A program made the position numbers and the translations under genes. This document shows positions 1-7,781 of a stretch of 64,000 nucleotides of DNA, one piece after another. This DNA is from Gemmobacter aquatilis (GTDB lineage: Bacteria; Pseudomonadota; Alphaproteobacteria; Rhodobacterales; Rhodobacteraceae). Each line of letters opens with the position of its first letter. The first letter of the stretch is position 1. The stretch is taken from assembly GCF_900110025.1 (NCBI RefSeq), contig NZ_FOCE01000006.1, forward strand, positions 169,986 to 233,985. The letters run 5' to 3'. The notes beneath the pieces were generated by a model. That model was not told the DNA's origin. It made no database searches and saw nothing but the letters and a program-made list of their open reading frames with translations.

Positions 1-1
1 C

Positions 2-289
2 ATGGCCCGGCGCGGCCCGGGCAAGATGATGACCACCTTCACCTTCCGGGTGCGCAACATTCCGGCGGCGCTGTACAAGGCGCTGGGGGGCTTTGCCACC
101 AATGGCATCAACATGACCAAGCTGGAAAGCTATATGGTGGGCGGCAGCTTCACCGCGACCGAGTTCTATGCCGATATCGAGGGCCATCCCGAGGATGCCA
201 ATGTCGCGCTGGCACTGGAAGAGCTGCGCTATTTCACCAGCACCCATGACATTCTGGGCGTCTATCCCGCCGACCCCAGCCGTCACTGA
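2..289 (+). CDS. pheA: Prephenate dehydratase, C-terminal ACT-domain fragment (gene starts before the window)
   Basis: This is the 3' end of a gene entering from the left edge. The readable 95 residues are a regulatory ACT domain of the prephenate dehydratase type. They contain the phenylalanine-site-like GINMTKLESY stretch and the FYADIEGH strand typical of the end of PheA. The enzyme converts prephenate to phenylpyruvate in phenylalanine synthesis in the cytoplasm, and the ACT domain normally gives feedback inhibition by phenylalanine. The catalytic part is not in the window, so the first ATG at position 2 should be read as an internal Met. A stand-alone ACT protein is possible but less likely given the match to the PheA tail. 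Confidence 0.88.
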   Translation: MARRGPGKMMTTFTFRVRNIPAALYKALGGFATNGINMTKLESYMVGGSFTATEFYADIEGHPEDANVALALEELRYFTSTHDILGVYPADPSRH

Positions 290-333
290 ACGCCCCCTGC
301 CCCGCTGGCCAGCCCCGGTCAGGTTGACCCCGC

Positions 334-807
334 TCAGCGCCGCGGCGCGGCGCGGTGGCGTTCTTCGATCTCGTGGCAGATCTGGGCGATGCGCGTTTCA
401 AACTTGCGCTCCACCTTGCCCTTGGCCAGTTTCATCGACTGCAGCAACAGCCGCGACGCCAGCGTGCGCGGCTTCACTTCGGTTGCGAAGGAAACCCGGG
501 TGCGGCGGGCCGAAAGCTCCACAAAATCAAGGCTGAAGCTGCCTTCAAAAGCACTGGTGGAATAGGTGAAGGCCAGGATATTGGGCGCTTCGATCTGTGA
601 AAGCTTGACGGTCACACGGCGCGGCTTGCCGCGATAGTCGAACCCCACCACCCAAGCCATGCCCGGCCCCGGCGTGCTCAGCCGGTCAACCCGCGTTACC
701 TCGGCCCCGCGCCGCAGCACGGCGCGTTCCCAGGCGTCGGTATCGGCGAAGGCCTGGAACACGGTGGCCAGCGGCGCCTCGATGTCTTCACGCGTCGAAA
801 GTTTCAT
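334..807 (-). CDS. SRPBCC-fold protein (START/polyketide-cyclase-like)
   Basis: A 157-residue protein with the SRPBCC layout: an N-terminal strand (MKLSTREDIEAPLATVFQAF) leading into a lipid- or ligand-binding helix-grip fold, then a run of beta strands and a long C-terminal helix rich in Lys and Arg. Members bind hydrophobic ligands or act as cyclases or chaperones, and the ligand cannot be told from sequence. It is transcribed towards pheA from a start at 807 with a purine-rich GGCGGGG upstream. It lies 57 nt from the end of nudC on the same strand and could be cotranscribed with it. Confidence 0.75.
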   Translation of the reverse strand: MKLSTREDIEAPLATVFQAFADTDAWERAVLRRGAEVTRVDRLSTPGPGMAWVVGFDYRGKPRRVTVKLSQIEAPNILAFTYSTSAFEGSFSLDFVELSARRTRVSFATEVKPRTLASRLLLQSMKLAKGKVERKFETRIAQICHEIEERHRAAPRR

Positions 808-864
808 GCCCCGCCCTGTTTTTCCATAGGCTTGCCGCCCTGTTTTCGCTGCCTGTTCATCCCC

Positions 865-1821
865 TCAATCCAGCCGATCCGCAAGCCAGTTTGCAAGCAG
901 GAAATGGGCAATCGCGCCCTTGCGGGCCGGTTTCACCCGGGGGTGTTCGCCCGCCATCGCGGCCAGAACCTCTTCGCGGCTGAGCCAGAGCGCGTCTTCC
1001 AGCTCCGCCGGATCGAGGGTGATCGTGTCATCCAGCGCCTCGGCGGCGCAGCCCAGCATCAGCGAGGCCGGGAAGGGCCAGGGCTGGCTGGCCAGATAGC
1101 GCACGGCGCCAAGGCGGATGCCCGCCTCCTCCATCACCTCGCGGCGCACGGCGGCTTCGATGGTTTCACCCGGTTCGATGAACCCGGCAAGGCAGGAATA
1201 CATCCCTTCGGGCCAGCCGGGCGAGCGGCCCAGCAGCACACGGTTGCCCCGGGTGACCAGCATGATGACCACCGGGTCGGTGCGCGGAAAATGCTGGGCG
1301 CCGCAGGCCGGGCAAGTGCGCTGCCAGCCCGCCTGCGCCACCTCCGACCGCGCGCCACAGGTGGCGCAGAAGCCATGGCTGCGATGCCAGTGCAGGATGG
1401 CGCGGGCGGTGGCGGCCAGTTCGGCCTCGCGGGGGGACAGAAGGGTCATGCAGGCGCGCAACTCGGCAAACACCCAATCGCCGGGCAAGGCGGGGTGGGT
1501 CTGTTGCGAGGAATCGAGGAACCCCTGCTCCACCGCCTCGGCCCCGGCTTCGGGGCTCCAGTCCGATATATCCTGCGCAAAGCGCGGGGTCGTGCCGTCC
1601 AGCCCCAGAAACACTGGCGCAGCTACCGCATGGGCCAGCGCCGGATGCGCTGCGGGCAGCCAGCCCAGCCCCGCATCGCCCGCCAGCAGCGGCTTGCCCC
1701 GCCAGACCGGCAGCACGCGGCCTTCGGCCAGCAGCCGCGCCTGCGCTGCGGCATCACCGCGCAGCGCCGCCGCCCGGTCCAGCCCCGACCCGCCGAAAGT
1801 TACCGTTTCCGCATGGCGCAT
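865..1821 (-). CDS. nudC: NAD(H) diphosphatase NudC (also an RNA-deNADding enzyme in other bacteria)
   Basis: Hydrolyses NADH or NAD caps to NMN(H) and AMP. It carries a four-cysteine zinc ribbon (CATCG...CPACG) at about residues 150-175. The Nudix box GFIEPGETIEAAVRREVMEE at about 210-232 has all catalytic glutamates. The SQPWPFPAS motif that follows marks the NADH pyrophosphatase subfamily. The start at 1821 (MRHAETVTF) is preferred over an upstream codon at 1848 because the extra nine residues are basic and unlike the family. The length of about 318 residues is normal for alphaproteobacterial NudC. Confidence 0.92.
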   Translation of the reverse strand: MRHAETVTFGGSGLDRAAALRGDAAAQARLLAEGRVLPVWRGKPLLAGDAGLGWLPAAHPALAHAVAAPVFLGLDGTTPRFAQDISDWSPEAGAEAVEQGFLDSSQQTHPALPGDWVFAELRACMTLLSPREAELAATARAILHWHRSHGFCATCGARSEVAQAGWQRTCPACGAQHFPRTDPVVIMLVTRGNRVLLGRSPGWPEGMYSCLAGFIEPGETIEAAVRREVMEEAGIRLGAVRYLASQPWPFPASLMLGCAAEALDDTITLDPAELEDALWLSREEVLAAMAGEHPRVKPARKGAIAHFLLANWLADRLD

Positions 1822-2063
1822 GACATCCCTCCGCCTCTGGTGGTGCAAGCTGTGCCATGGGCGGCAAGTGGTTGCAAATGCTCAGATGATCGACGATGAA
1901 TTGCGCTGCGGCTCGCAAAGCGCCCCCGGGCGGCCCCGGCCCCTGCCAGGGCTGTGGCCCGGTCGCTGCAGCGGCAGGGATACGAGGCTAAAGTCGATAT
2001 GGAATCTCCGCCTCTGGTTGTATCCTGTACCAACTGGCGCCTGTTGCGCCCTGCCTGACAGAG

Positions 2064-3953
2064 GTGCCCCGATTGACGTCCCGCCCCTCCCGCCGCCCCG
2101 CGATCCGCAGCACGCTGCGATTGCTGGCCACGACCGACGTGCATGTGCATCTGCTGGGCTATGACTACTTCACCGACCGGCCCAGCACCGGGATCGGGCT
2201 GGCGCACACGGCGGCGCTGATCGCGCAGGCGCGGGCCGAGGTGCCGAATGTGCTGCTGTTCGACAATGGCGATTTTCTGCAGGGCAATCCGCTGGGCGAT
2301 TACATCATGCAGTCGGGCGCATTGCAGGCCGGGCGGGTGCATCCGGCGGTGCAGGCGATGAACCGGCTGGGCTATGACGCGGCAACACTGGGCAATCACG
2401 AATTCAACTATGGGCTGGACCCGCTGCTGCTGTCGCTGGGCGGGGCCGGGTTTCCCATCGTTTCCGCCAATGTGGCGCGGCGGCTGGGCGCCAGCCCGAC
2501 CGAGGATGACACGCTGCTGCCGCCCTTCGTGCTGCTGAAGCGCACCTTGCTGGATGACGCGGGCGGGCGCCACCCGATCACCATCGGCGTGATCGGCTTT
2601 GCCCCGCCGCAGATCGTGGACTGGGACCGGCTGCTGCTGGCGGGCGCCCTGCACACCCGTGGCATCGCCGAAACGGCGGCGGTCCTCGTGCCCCGGATGC
2701 GGGCCTTGGGCGCCGATCTGGTGGTGGCCCTGTCCCATTCCGGCATCGGCGCGCTGGATCTGGACCCGGGCGCCGAGAATGCCACCACTGCATTGGCCAC
2801 CGTGCCGGGCATTGATGCGATCATCGCCGGGCACAGCCATCTCGTCTTCCCGTCGGATGCTTTCGCGGGGCTGGCGGGAATCGACGTGGCGGCGGGCCGG
2901 ATCATGGGCACGCCTGCGGTGATGCCGGGCTTCAACGGCTCGCATCTGGGGGTGATCGACCTTGACCTCGCGCAGGGGCCGGACGGCTGGCAGGTGCGCG
3001 GCGCACAGGTCGCGGCACGTCCCGTGCAGGGTGCGGCGGCCTTGCCCCCCGCGCCCGAAGTGCTGCGCGCCGTCAACCCCGATCACGCCGCAACGCTGGC
3101 CTATGCCCGCCGCCCGGTGGGCGCCAGCGCCGCGCCGCTGCACAGCTATTTCGTGGCGGTGGCCGCCAATCTGCCGCTGCGCGTGGTGGCACAGGCGCAG
3201 GCCGATCATGTGCGCCACCAGTTGCAGGGCCGCCCCGAGGCGCAGCTTCCCGTCCTGTCCGCCGTATCCCCCTTCCGGGCTGGCGGGCGCGGCGGGCCGG
3301 GCAATTACATCGACATTCCGGCCGGGCCGCTGGCCCTGCGCAATGTGGCAGAGCTGTATCTTTTTCCCAACACCATCGCCGCGCTACGCCTGACCGGGGC
3401 CGAATTGCAGGACTGGCTGGAAAACGCCATGGGTCTCTATCGGCAGATCACCCCCGGCCTGCCCGACCAGCCGCTGATCGACGACGATTTCCCCAGCTAC
3501 AACCATGACCGGATTCTGGGGGTCAGCTTCGCCGTCGATCTGACCCAACCCGCCCGCTATGATCGCTTCGGCGCACTGGCCGATCCCGGGGCACAGCGAG
3601 TGCGCGACCTGCGCTTTGCGGGGCAGCCGATCGACCCGGCGGCGGAATTCGTGCTGGCCACCAACAGCTATCGCGCGGCGGGCTGCGGCGGCTATCACGC
3701 GGCCCGGGCCGACCGGCTGATCGACGTGGGCCGCGCCACCATCCGTGACATTCTGCTGCGCTGCGTGGCCGATCAGCCGCCCATCGTCTCCGACAGGACC
3801 AGCAGCTTTCACCTGCTGCCGGTGCCCGGCGCCAGCGTGCTGTTCGACACCGGGCCGGGCGCGCAGGCCCATCTGGCCGACATCGCGCATTTCGCCCCCG
3901 AACCGCTGGGACTGACCGAGGCCGGTTTCCTGCGCTTCCGTCTGCATCTGTGA
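2064..3953 (+). CDS. Bifunctional 2',3'-cyclic-nucleotide phosphodiesterase / 3'- or 5'-nucleotidase
   Basis: A metallophosphatase of about 629 residues. The N-terminal calcineurin-like domain has the metal motifs TTDVHVHL, FDNGDFLQGNP, GNHEFNYG, SHSG and GHSH. The C-terminal half is the 5_nucleotid_C substrate domain (NTIAALRLTGAELQDWLE, then the NSYRAAGCGG loop). Relatives such as CpdB are periplasmic and recycle extracellular 2',3'-cyclic nucleotides. No convincing signal peptide is visible here, so a cytoplasmic or unconventional location is open. The coordinates use the GTG at 2064. A TTG at 2073 sits 8 nt after a GAGG and may be the real start. Confidence 0.87.
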   Translation: MPRLTSRPSRRPAIRSTLRLLATTDVHVHLLGYDYFTDRPSTGIGLAHTAALIAQARAEVPNVLLFDNGDFLQGNPLGDYIMQSGALQAGRVHPAVQAMNRLGYDAATLGNHEFNYGLDPLLLSLGGAGFPIVSANVARRLGASPTEDDTLLPPFVLLKRTLLDDAGGRHPITIGVIGFAPPQIVDWDRLLLAGALHTRGIAETAAVLVPRMRALGADLVVALSHSGIGALDLDPGAENATTALATVPGIDAIIAGHSHLVFPSDAFAGLAGIDVAAGRIMGTPAVMPGFNGSHLGVIDLDLAQGPDGWQVRGAQVAARPVQGAAALPPAPEVLRAVNPDHAATLAYARRPVGASAAPLHSYFVAVAANLPLRVVAQAQADHVRHQLQGRPEAQLPVLSAVSPFRAGGRGGPGNYIDIPAGPLALRNVAELYLFPNTIAALRLTGAELQDWLENAMGLYRQITPGLPDQPLIDDDFPSYNHDRILGVSFAVDLTQPARYDRFGALADPGAQRVRDLRFAGQPIDPAAEFVLATNSYRAAGCGGYHAARADRLIDVGRATIRDILLRCVADQPPIVSDRTSSFHLLPVPGASVLFDTGPGAQAHLADIAHFAPEPLGLTEAGFLRFRLHL

Positions 3954-3991
3954 TCCGCTATGCGAAGGCAACCCGCAGACAGGAGACGGCC

Positions 3992-4618
3992 ATGTTCGAC
4001 GCAGTGATCTTCGATCTCGACGGCACCTTGATCGACACGGAAAGCCTGGCGATCCGGGCCGGACTGGCCGCCTTTGCCGCGCTGGACCAGCCGCAGGACG
4101 AGGCGCTGTTTCTGGCGATGATCGGCAAGGACCAGGCGACGGGCGACGCCCTGCTGCGCGCCAGCTTCCCCGATCTGGATCTGGCCCGGCTGACGCAATT
4201 GTGGCGCGACGGGTTCGAGGCGGAACTGGCGCAGGGCGTGCCGCTGAAACCCGGCGCGATGGATTTGCTGGACCGGATCACCCTACCCCGCGCGCTCTGC
4301 ACCTCGTCGCAGCGGGCCAGTGCACGGCGCAAGCTGGCGCTGGCCGGGTTGGCCGATAGCTTTGCGCAGATCGTGACGCGCGAGGATGTGACCGCGCCGA
4401 AACCCCATCCCGAACCCTATCTGCTGATGGCCGAACGGCTGGGCGTGGCCCCCGCCCGCTGTCTGGTGTTTGAAGACAGCGAAACCGGCGCAGAGGCCGC
4501 GATGGCGGCGGGCTGCGTGGTGGTGCAGGTGCCCGATCTGCTGCCGACCGAAGGGCGCTTTGCCCATCACGTCGCGCCCTCGCTGATCGAGGGCGCGCGG
4601 CTGGCGGGGCTGCTGTGA
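3992..4618 (+). CDS. HAD-superfamily phosphatase (subfamily IA, beta-phosphoglucomutase/Gph-like)
   Basis: About 208 residues with all four HAD motifs: FDLDGT (motif I, nucleophile Asp), a CTSS serine motif (II), the lysine in APKPHPEPY (III) and FEDSETGAEA (IV). An alpha-helical cap follows motif I, as in beta-phosphoglucomutase and phosphoglycolate phosphatase. The substrate is not predictable. The start at 3992 is chosen because an AGGAGA lies just upstream. Its stop overlaps the ATG of the next gene (TGATG), so the two are probably translationally coupled, and it follows the nucleotidase by about 40 nt, suggesting a phosphate-scavenging operon. Confidence 0.85.
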   Translation: MFDAVIFDLDGTLIDTESLAIRAGLAAFAALDQPQDEALFLAMIGKDQATGDALLRASFPDLDLARLTQLWRDGFEAELAQGVPLKPGAMDLLDRITLPRALCTSSQRASARRKLALAGLADSFAQIVTREDVTAPKPHPEPYLLMAERLGVAPARCLVFEDSETGAEAAMAAGCVVVQVPDLLPTEGRFAHHVAPSLIEGARLAGLL

Positions 4619-5562
4619 TGCGCGGGGTCTGGCCGCGCCGCCTGCTGAGCGGGCTTGTCGTTCTGGCACTGCTGGCGGTGCTGGGGTCCACCTGGTTCGC
4701 GCATCGGCTGCTGGTCGAGGTGCTGTCCGGTCGTGCCTTCGCCACCGCACCCGAGGGGATCACCGATCCGCTGACCCTTGGCTATCGCGGCGATCCGATG
4801 CAGGCCTTCGGTCTGCCGTTCGAAACGCTGATGGTGGAAACCCCGCTCGGCCCCGCACCCGCCTGGTATGTGCCGGGCACGCCGGGCGCCACGCGGGCAG
4901 CCGTGGTGGTGCATGGCATCGGCGGCGCGCGCGAGGATGGGTATCTCTACCTGCCCGAACTGCACGCGGCGGGCCTGCCCGTGCTGCTGATCAGCTATCG
5001 CAACGATGCGGGCGCCCCGGCCGCCCCGGACGGGCTGCGCGCCTTCGGCCTGACCGAATGGGCGGATCTGGAAGCCGCAGTGGCCCTGCTGGAGACGCGC
5101 GGGATCGACCAGGTGGTGCTGGTCGCGGCTTCGATGGGCGGCGGCATCGCCGGGCAATTCCTCGCCCGGTCGGATTATGCCGATCTGGTCGAGGCGCTGG
5201 TGCTGGATGCCCCCGCGCTGGATGCCCCCGCCGTGCTGCGCCATGTAACCGACCTGCTGGGCCTGCCGCTGCGCAGCCTTGGCGCGCCGCTGGCCGTGCC
5301 CGCCTTCGGGCTGACCCATGGGGTCAATCTGGCGCAGGCGCGGGTGACAGAGGTGCTGGCGCAGTTCGAAGGGCCGATCCTGCTGTTCCACGGCACGCGC
5401 GACCGGATCGTGCCCCCGGCCACCAGTCTCGCCCTGCTGGAAGCGCGGCAGGGCCAGACCACCGTGCTGCTGACCCCCGGCGACCATCTGCAAAGCCGCG
5501 CCACCGCGCCGGAACGTTTCACCACACTGCTGTCCGGCTTCCTGTCCGCCCTGCCGCGCTGA
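4618..5562 (+). CDS. Membrane-anchored alpha/beta hydrolase
   Basis: About 314 residues. An N-terminal hydrophobic segment (LLSGLVVLALLAVLGS, residues about 8-25) looks like a signal anchor, so the catalytic domain probably faces the periplasm. The alpha/beta-hydrolase core shows the oxyanion region VVHGIGGARED, a nucleophile elbow AASMGG (Ala in place of the first Gly of GxSxG), an Asp in GTRDRIVPP and a His in GDHLQ. A GTG at 4615 directly precedes the ATG, and the ATG overlaps the previous stop. The substrate is unknown. Relatives are annotated as lysophospholipase-like or dienelactone-hydrolase-like proteins. Confidence 0.78.
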   Translation: MRGVWPRRLLSGLVVLALLAVLGSTWFAHRLLVEVLSGRAFATAPEGITDPLTLGYRGDPMQAFGLPFETLMVETPLGPAPAWYVPGTPGATRAAVVVHGIGGAREDGYLYLPELHAAGLPVLLISYRNDAGAPAAPDGLRAFGLTEWADLEAAVALLETRGIDQVVLVAASMGGGIAGQFLARSDYADLVEALVLDAPALDAPAVLRHVTDLLGLPLRSLGAPLAVPAFGLTHGVNLAQARVTEVLAQFEGPILLFHGTRDRIVPPATSLALLEARQGQTTVLLTPGDHLQSRATAPERFTTLLSGFLSALPR

Positions 5563-5589
5563 GATGCCCCCCTGTTGCGGGGGTGTCTC
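5561..5589 (+). terminator. Hairpin at the end of the HAD/hydrolase operon
   Basis: The arms GAGATGCCCCC and GGGGGTGTCTC form an 11-bp stem with two G-T pairs and a 7-nt loop. The stem starts inside the TGA stop codon of the hydrolase gene. There is no clear U-tract, so the role as terminator is inferred from its position. Confidence 0.5.
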
Positions 5590-5634
5590 GGCCGCCCCGG
5601 CGTACAGATCACACCGCCCGCCGATCACAAGGGC

Positions 5635-5663
5635 TTGCAAAACCCCCGCACCTGCCCTATCTC
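5635..5663 (+). promoter_or_regulatory. Sigma-70-type promoter of the SRP RNA gene
   Basis: TTGCAA (-35) and TATCTC (-10) are separated by exactly 17 nt. The expected start site, about 7 nt after the -10, coincides with the first base of the SRP RNA stem at 5671. Confidence 0.6.
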
Positions 5664-5670
5664 CCCGCTT

Positions 5671-5764
5671 GAGAGGTTGGCGCGGGCGAGCGCCTCGCCA
5701 ACCCGGTCAGGTCCGGAAGGAAGCAGCCGTAACGAGCCCCGCTTGGGTCGTTGTCCAGCCTCTC
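5671..5764 (+). ncRNA. ffs: 4.5S signal recognition particle RNA
   Basis: The apical domain signature CAGGTCCGGAAGGAAGCAG is present at about 5708-5726. It holds the GGAA tetraloop and the asymmetric loop bound by the M domain of Ffh. The flanking sequences pair into one long rod, closed by GAGAGG at 5671 and CCTCTC ending at 5764. The size of about 94 nt fits the short bacterial form. The RNA works with Ffh and FtsY in cotranslational membrane targeting. Confidence 0.93.
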
Positions 5765-6075
5765 ACCCCACCACCATAAGCGATTGACGAAAAATCCCCT
5801 TGATATCAAGGGCTTGTCGCCCCTGAGCGCGCTGCGGTGTTGCGTCCGCTCTACGTCAGGTTCTCGGCATGTCCGACCTGTCCCGCCTCCCGGCGGCAAC
5901 CACCGCTGCAGGCTGCGCAAGCCGGGGTGCTGGCGCTGTTTTGGAAACGGAACCGCCAGACCGGCACAGGCGGTTCCCCGGCCGGGCACATGGCAAGAGA
6001 CCACTCAGACCATCCGCAGCGCGGGCGCTTTTGGCGGCGACGCGATCCGCCGCCAAATCCGGGCCGCGCGCCTCC
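5765..6075. other. Non-coding gap after ffs with a 16-bp palindrome
   Basis: About 310 nt without a credible gene. It contains a perfect spacer-less palindrome, CCCTTGATATCAAGGG, at 5797-5812, which could be a protein-binding site or a remnant of a recombination site. At the far end is a strong hairpin near the cytochrome gene (listed separately). Short open frames here have no matching ribosome binding site and no recognisable product. Confidence 0.5.
6030..6057 (-). terminator. Hairpin 18 nt beyond the cytochrome c stop codon
   Basis: TTTGGCGGCG (6030-6039) pairs perfectly with CGCCGCCAAA (6048-6057) around an 8-nt loop. It is placed as a terminator for the leftward cytochrome gene. The flanks lack a U-run, so it may act with Rho or as a 3'-end stabiliser. 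Confidence 0.5.
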
Positions 6076-6879
6076 TCACTCGGCAGGCGGATCCAGTGGC
6101 AATGTCGCCGCATAGGACAGAACATCAATCGCGTCCGACAGCGGGAAGGCACGCAGGTTGATCATCTGGACCCCGGTATGTGCGCTGAGGATCTTGTGCA
6201 TCACCTCGTCGGGCAACTCTCTGGCCTCGGTTCCCACATAGTTGTGAGCCCCGTCTTCGCCCCAGTCGATCAGGCGCCCGTCAAACCCGTGACAGGCCGC
6301 GCAGGTGGTCTGGAAGATCTCACGCCCACGCTCCACATTGCCGGTGTTGACGGTCCGCGTCTCGTAATCGAGGAAGGATCGCATATCGACCTGCCCCCGG
6401 CTGACAAAGGCCGCCACGCGCAACATTTCTGCGTCGGAAATCATCTCGGTCGAATAGGGGTGGTTTGCATCGCGCAGGGTCATCGCGATCTCTTCCACCG
6501 GCTTTCCGATGGCGCCGTTGATCCCCTTGATCCCGGTGAAATGGCTTCCCTTGGCATAGATGCCATCCTTGCCCAGATAGTCCCAGCCATGGCATTCCTT
6601 GCACCGCCAGGTTCCGGCGCCGGTTTGCTCGGTGTTCAGGCCTGTCGGATAGGCCGGGTTGGTGCCCTCTGGCTCGTCCCGGTCCAGCGCGCTCCACCAG
6701 TTGTCGTAGATCCGCCCCCCGGCAGCCAAGGTCCAGGCTTCCGATGGCACTTCCGGCGCGCCATGGATAAAATCCTGCGCCTCGGGCTTGTGGTCATAGT
6801 CGTCATCCCCGTCGGCAAGCACCGCACCGGAAAACGCAAAAGCCAATGCGCTTGCGGCGGCCAAGACGAATCGCTGCAT
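6076..6879 (-). CDS. Exported dihaem cytochrome c
   Basis: About 267 residues. The N-terminus MQRFVLAAASALAFAF...AVLA is a Sec signal peptide, so the protein is periplasmic. Two haem c sites are visible: CKECH in the first half and CAACH in the second, each within a class I cytochrome fold. The second domain has the CAACHGFDGR context followed by late methionines that could be axial ligands. The start at 6879 is chosen because of the signal peptide and the GGGGAGGAG just upstream; the open frame extends farther but without such signals. The electron partner is unknown. It is divergent from a membrane-anchored LuxR-type regulator that may control it. Confidence 0.85.
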   Translation of the reverse strand: MQRFVLAAASALAFAFSGAVLADGDDDYDHKPEAQDFIHGAPEVPSEAWTLAAGGRIYDNWWSALDRDEPEGTNPAYPTGLNTEQTGAGTWRCKECHGWDYLGKDGIYAKGSHFTGIKGINGAIGKPVEEIAMTLRDANHPYSTEMISDAEMLRVAAFVSRGQVDMRSFLDYETRTVNTGNVERGREIFQTTCAACHGFDGRLIDWGEDGAHNYVGTEARELPDEVMHKILSAHTGVQMINLRAFPLSDAIDVLSYAATLPLDPPAE

Positions 6880-7046
6880 GGTATTCTCCTCCCCTGATAC
6901 CCGAGCGCCTTCGGAGTCCGGGGGGGCTGGCAAAGATCCCGCACCGGAGCCCTGCGCCGTCCATGTCGCGAAACCAGAAGGCTCCCTGATTTCGCAGAAA
7001 AAAGTAAACGAGCGACGGTCAAAACAGACAATAGTCCACAGAGGCA

Positions 7047-7060
7047 TTGACGTGGCGCAA
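7047..7060. promoter_or_regulatory. Possible Crp/Fnr-family (NnrR/Dnr-like) site
   Basis: TTGAC-GTGG-CGCAA resembles the TTG-N8-CAA boxes of the Crp/Fnr family, closest to the NnrR/Dnr form. It lies in the 277-nt divergent region between the cytochrome and LuxR-type genes, where a redox or nitric-oxide sensor site would make sense. It is a single imperfect match and therefore weak. A pair of GTAAAC/GTTTAC half-sites (7004-7009 and 7080-7085) flanks it. Confidence 0.25.
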
Positions 7061-7156
7061 AGCGACAACTTGCACTTTGGTTTACGCAAATAGCATTGGC
7101 GGCTGATGCCTTCTGGGTGCGGTCGCCCCACCTTCACGATCCGGGAGTGTAGCGCC

Positions 7157-7744
7157 ATGATTTCTGCCCCCCTCCGCACCGCAGGAACCGGCCTGATACG
7201 CAGCCTGTGGTCCTCGATCCGGGGGGCTGCCCTGATCCAGTTGGTCTGTGCCCTGGTCTTCGGCACCGACATCGCCATCGAGCTGCACAACGATCTTCTG
7301 GACGACCGGGGGCTGACGATGTGGCAAATCGCCCATCTCGTTACGGAAACCGCCGCCGTGGGCCTTCTGCTGCTGGGGTTCCATCTGTCGCAGCGCGAGC
7401 TGCGCGGCCTCGGTCACGCAGAAGCCCTGCAACGCGACAGGCTGGATCTCCTGCGCGGGCATTTTGACGATATCCTCGTCCAGAAGTTCGCGGCCTGGGG
7501 TCTGTCCAAAGCGGAAAGTGACATCGCGCTCCTGTCATTGCGCGGCCTGAAGATTTCCGAAATCGCGCAACTGCGCAAAACCAAGGAAGGCACGATCAAG
7601 GCACAGTTGAGCGCCATTTTCCACAAGGCCGGGATCGGCACTCGCACCGAGCTTCTGGGCCTGTTCATGGACGAGTTTCTGGATTTCGGCGCCACACAGA
7701 ATGACACGCGCCCGCGTCGGGGCGCTCAGCGCAGCCCGGAGTGA
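7157..7744 (+). CDS. Membrane-anchored LuxR-family transcription regulator
   Basis: About 195 residues. The N-terminal part has two hydrophobic segments (AALIQLVCALVFGTDIAI and TAAVGLLLLGFHL) that should span the membrane. A short linker helix follows, then a C-terminal GerE/LuxR helix-turn-helix (WGLSKAESDIALLSLRGLK through IAQLRKTKEGTIKAQLSAIF). There is no receiver or PAS domain. The start at 7157 follows GGGAG at the right spacing. The DNA-binding domain appears tethered to the inner membrane, and the gene is divergent from a periplasmic cytochrome c, so it may sense membrane or redox state. The ligand is unknown. Confidence 0.78.
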   Translation: MISAPLRTAGTGLIRSLWSSIRGAALIQLVCALVFGTDIAIELHNDLLDDRGLTMWQIAHLVTETAAVGLLLLGFHLSQRELRGLGHAEALQRDRLDLLRGHFDDILVQKFAAWGLSKAESDIALLSLRGLKISEIAQLRKTKEGTIKAQLSAIFHKAGIGTRTELLGLFMDEFLDFGATQNDTRPRRGAQRSPE

Positions 7745-7781
7745 CGCAGGTCAGGCCCCCGTCAGCCGCGCGCCCCGGCCC

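Noticed and set aside
5797..5812. FNR box reading of TTGATATCAA
   Set aside because: FNR sites need four bases between TTGAT and ATCAA. Here there are none.
5751..6161. Short open frames between ffs and the cytochrome gene
   Set aside because: Arg/Pro-rich translations, no start context, and they overlap the SRP RNA or the cytochrome gene.
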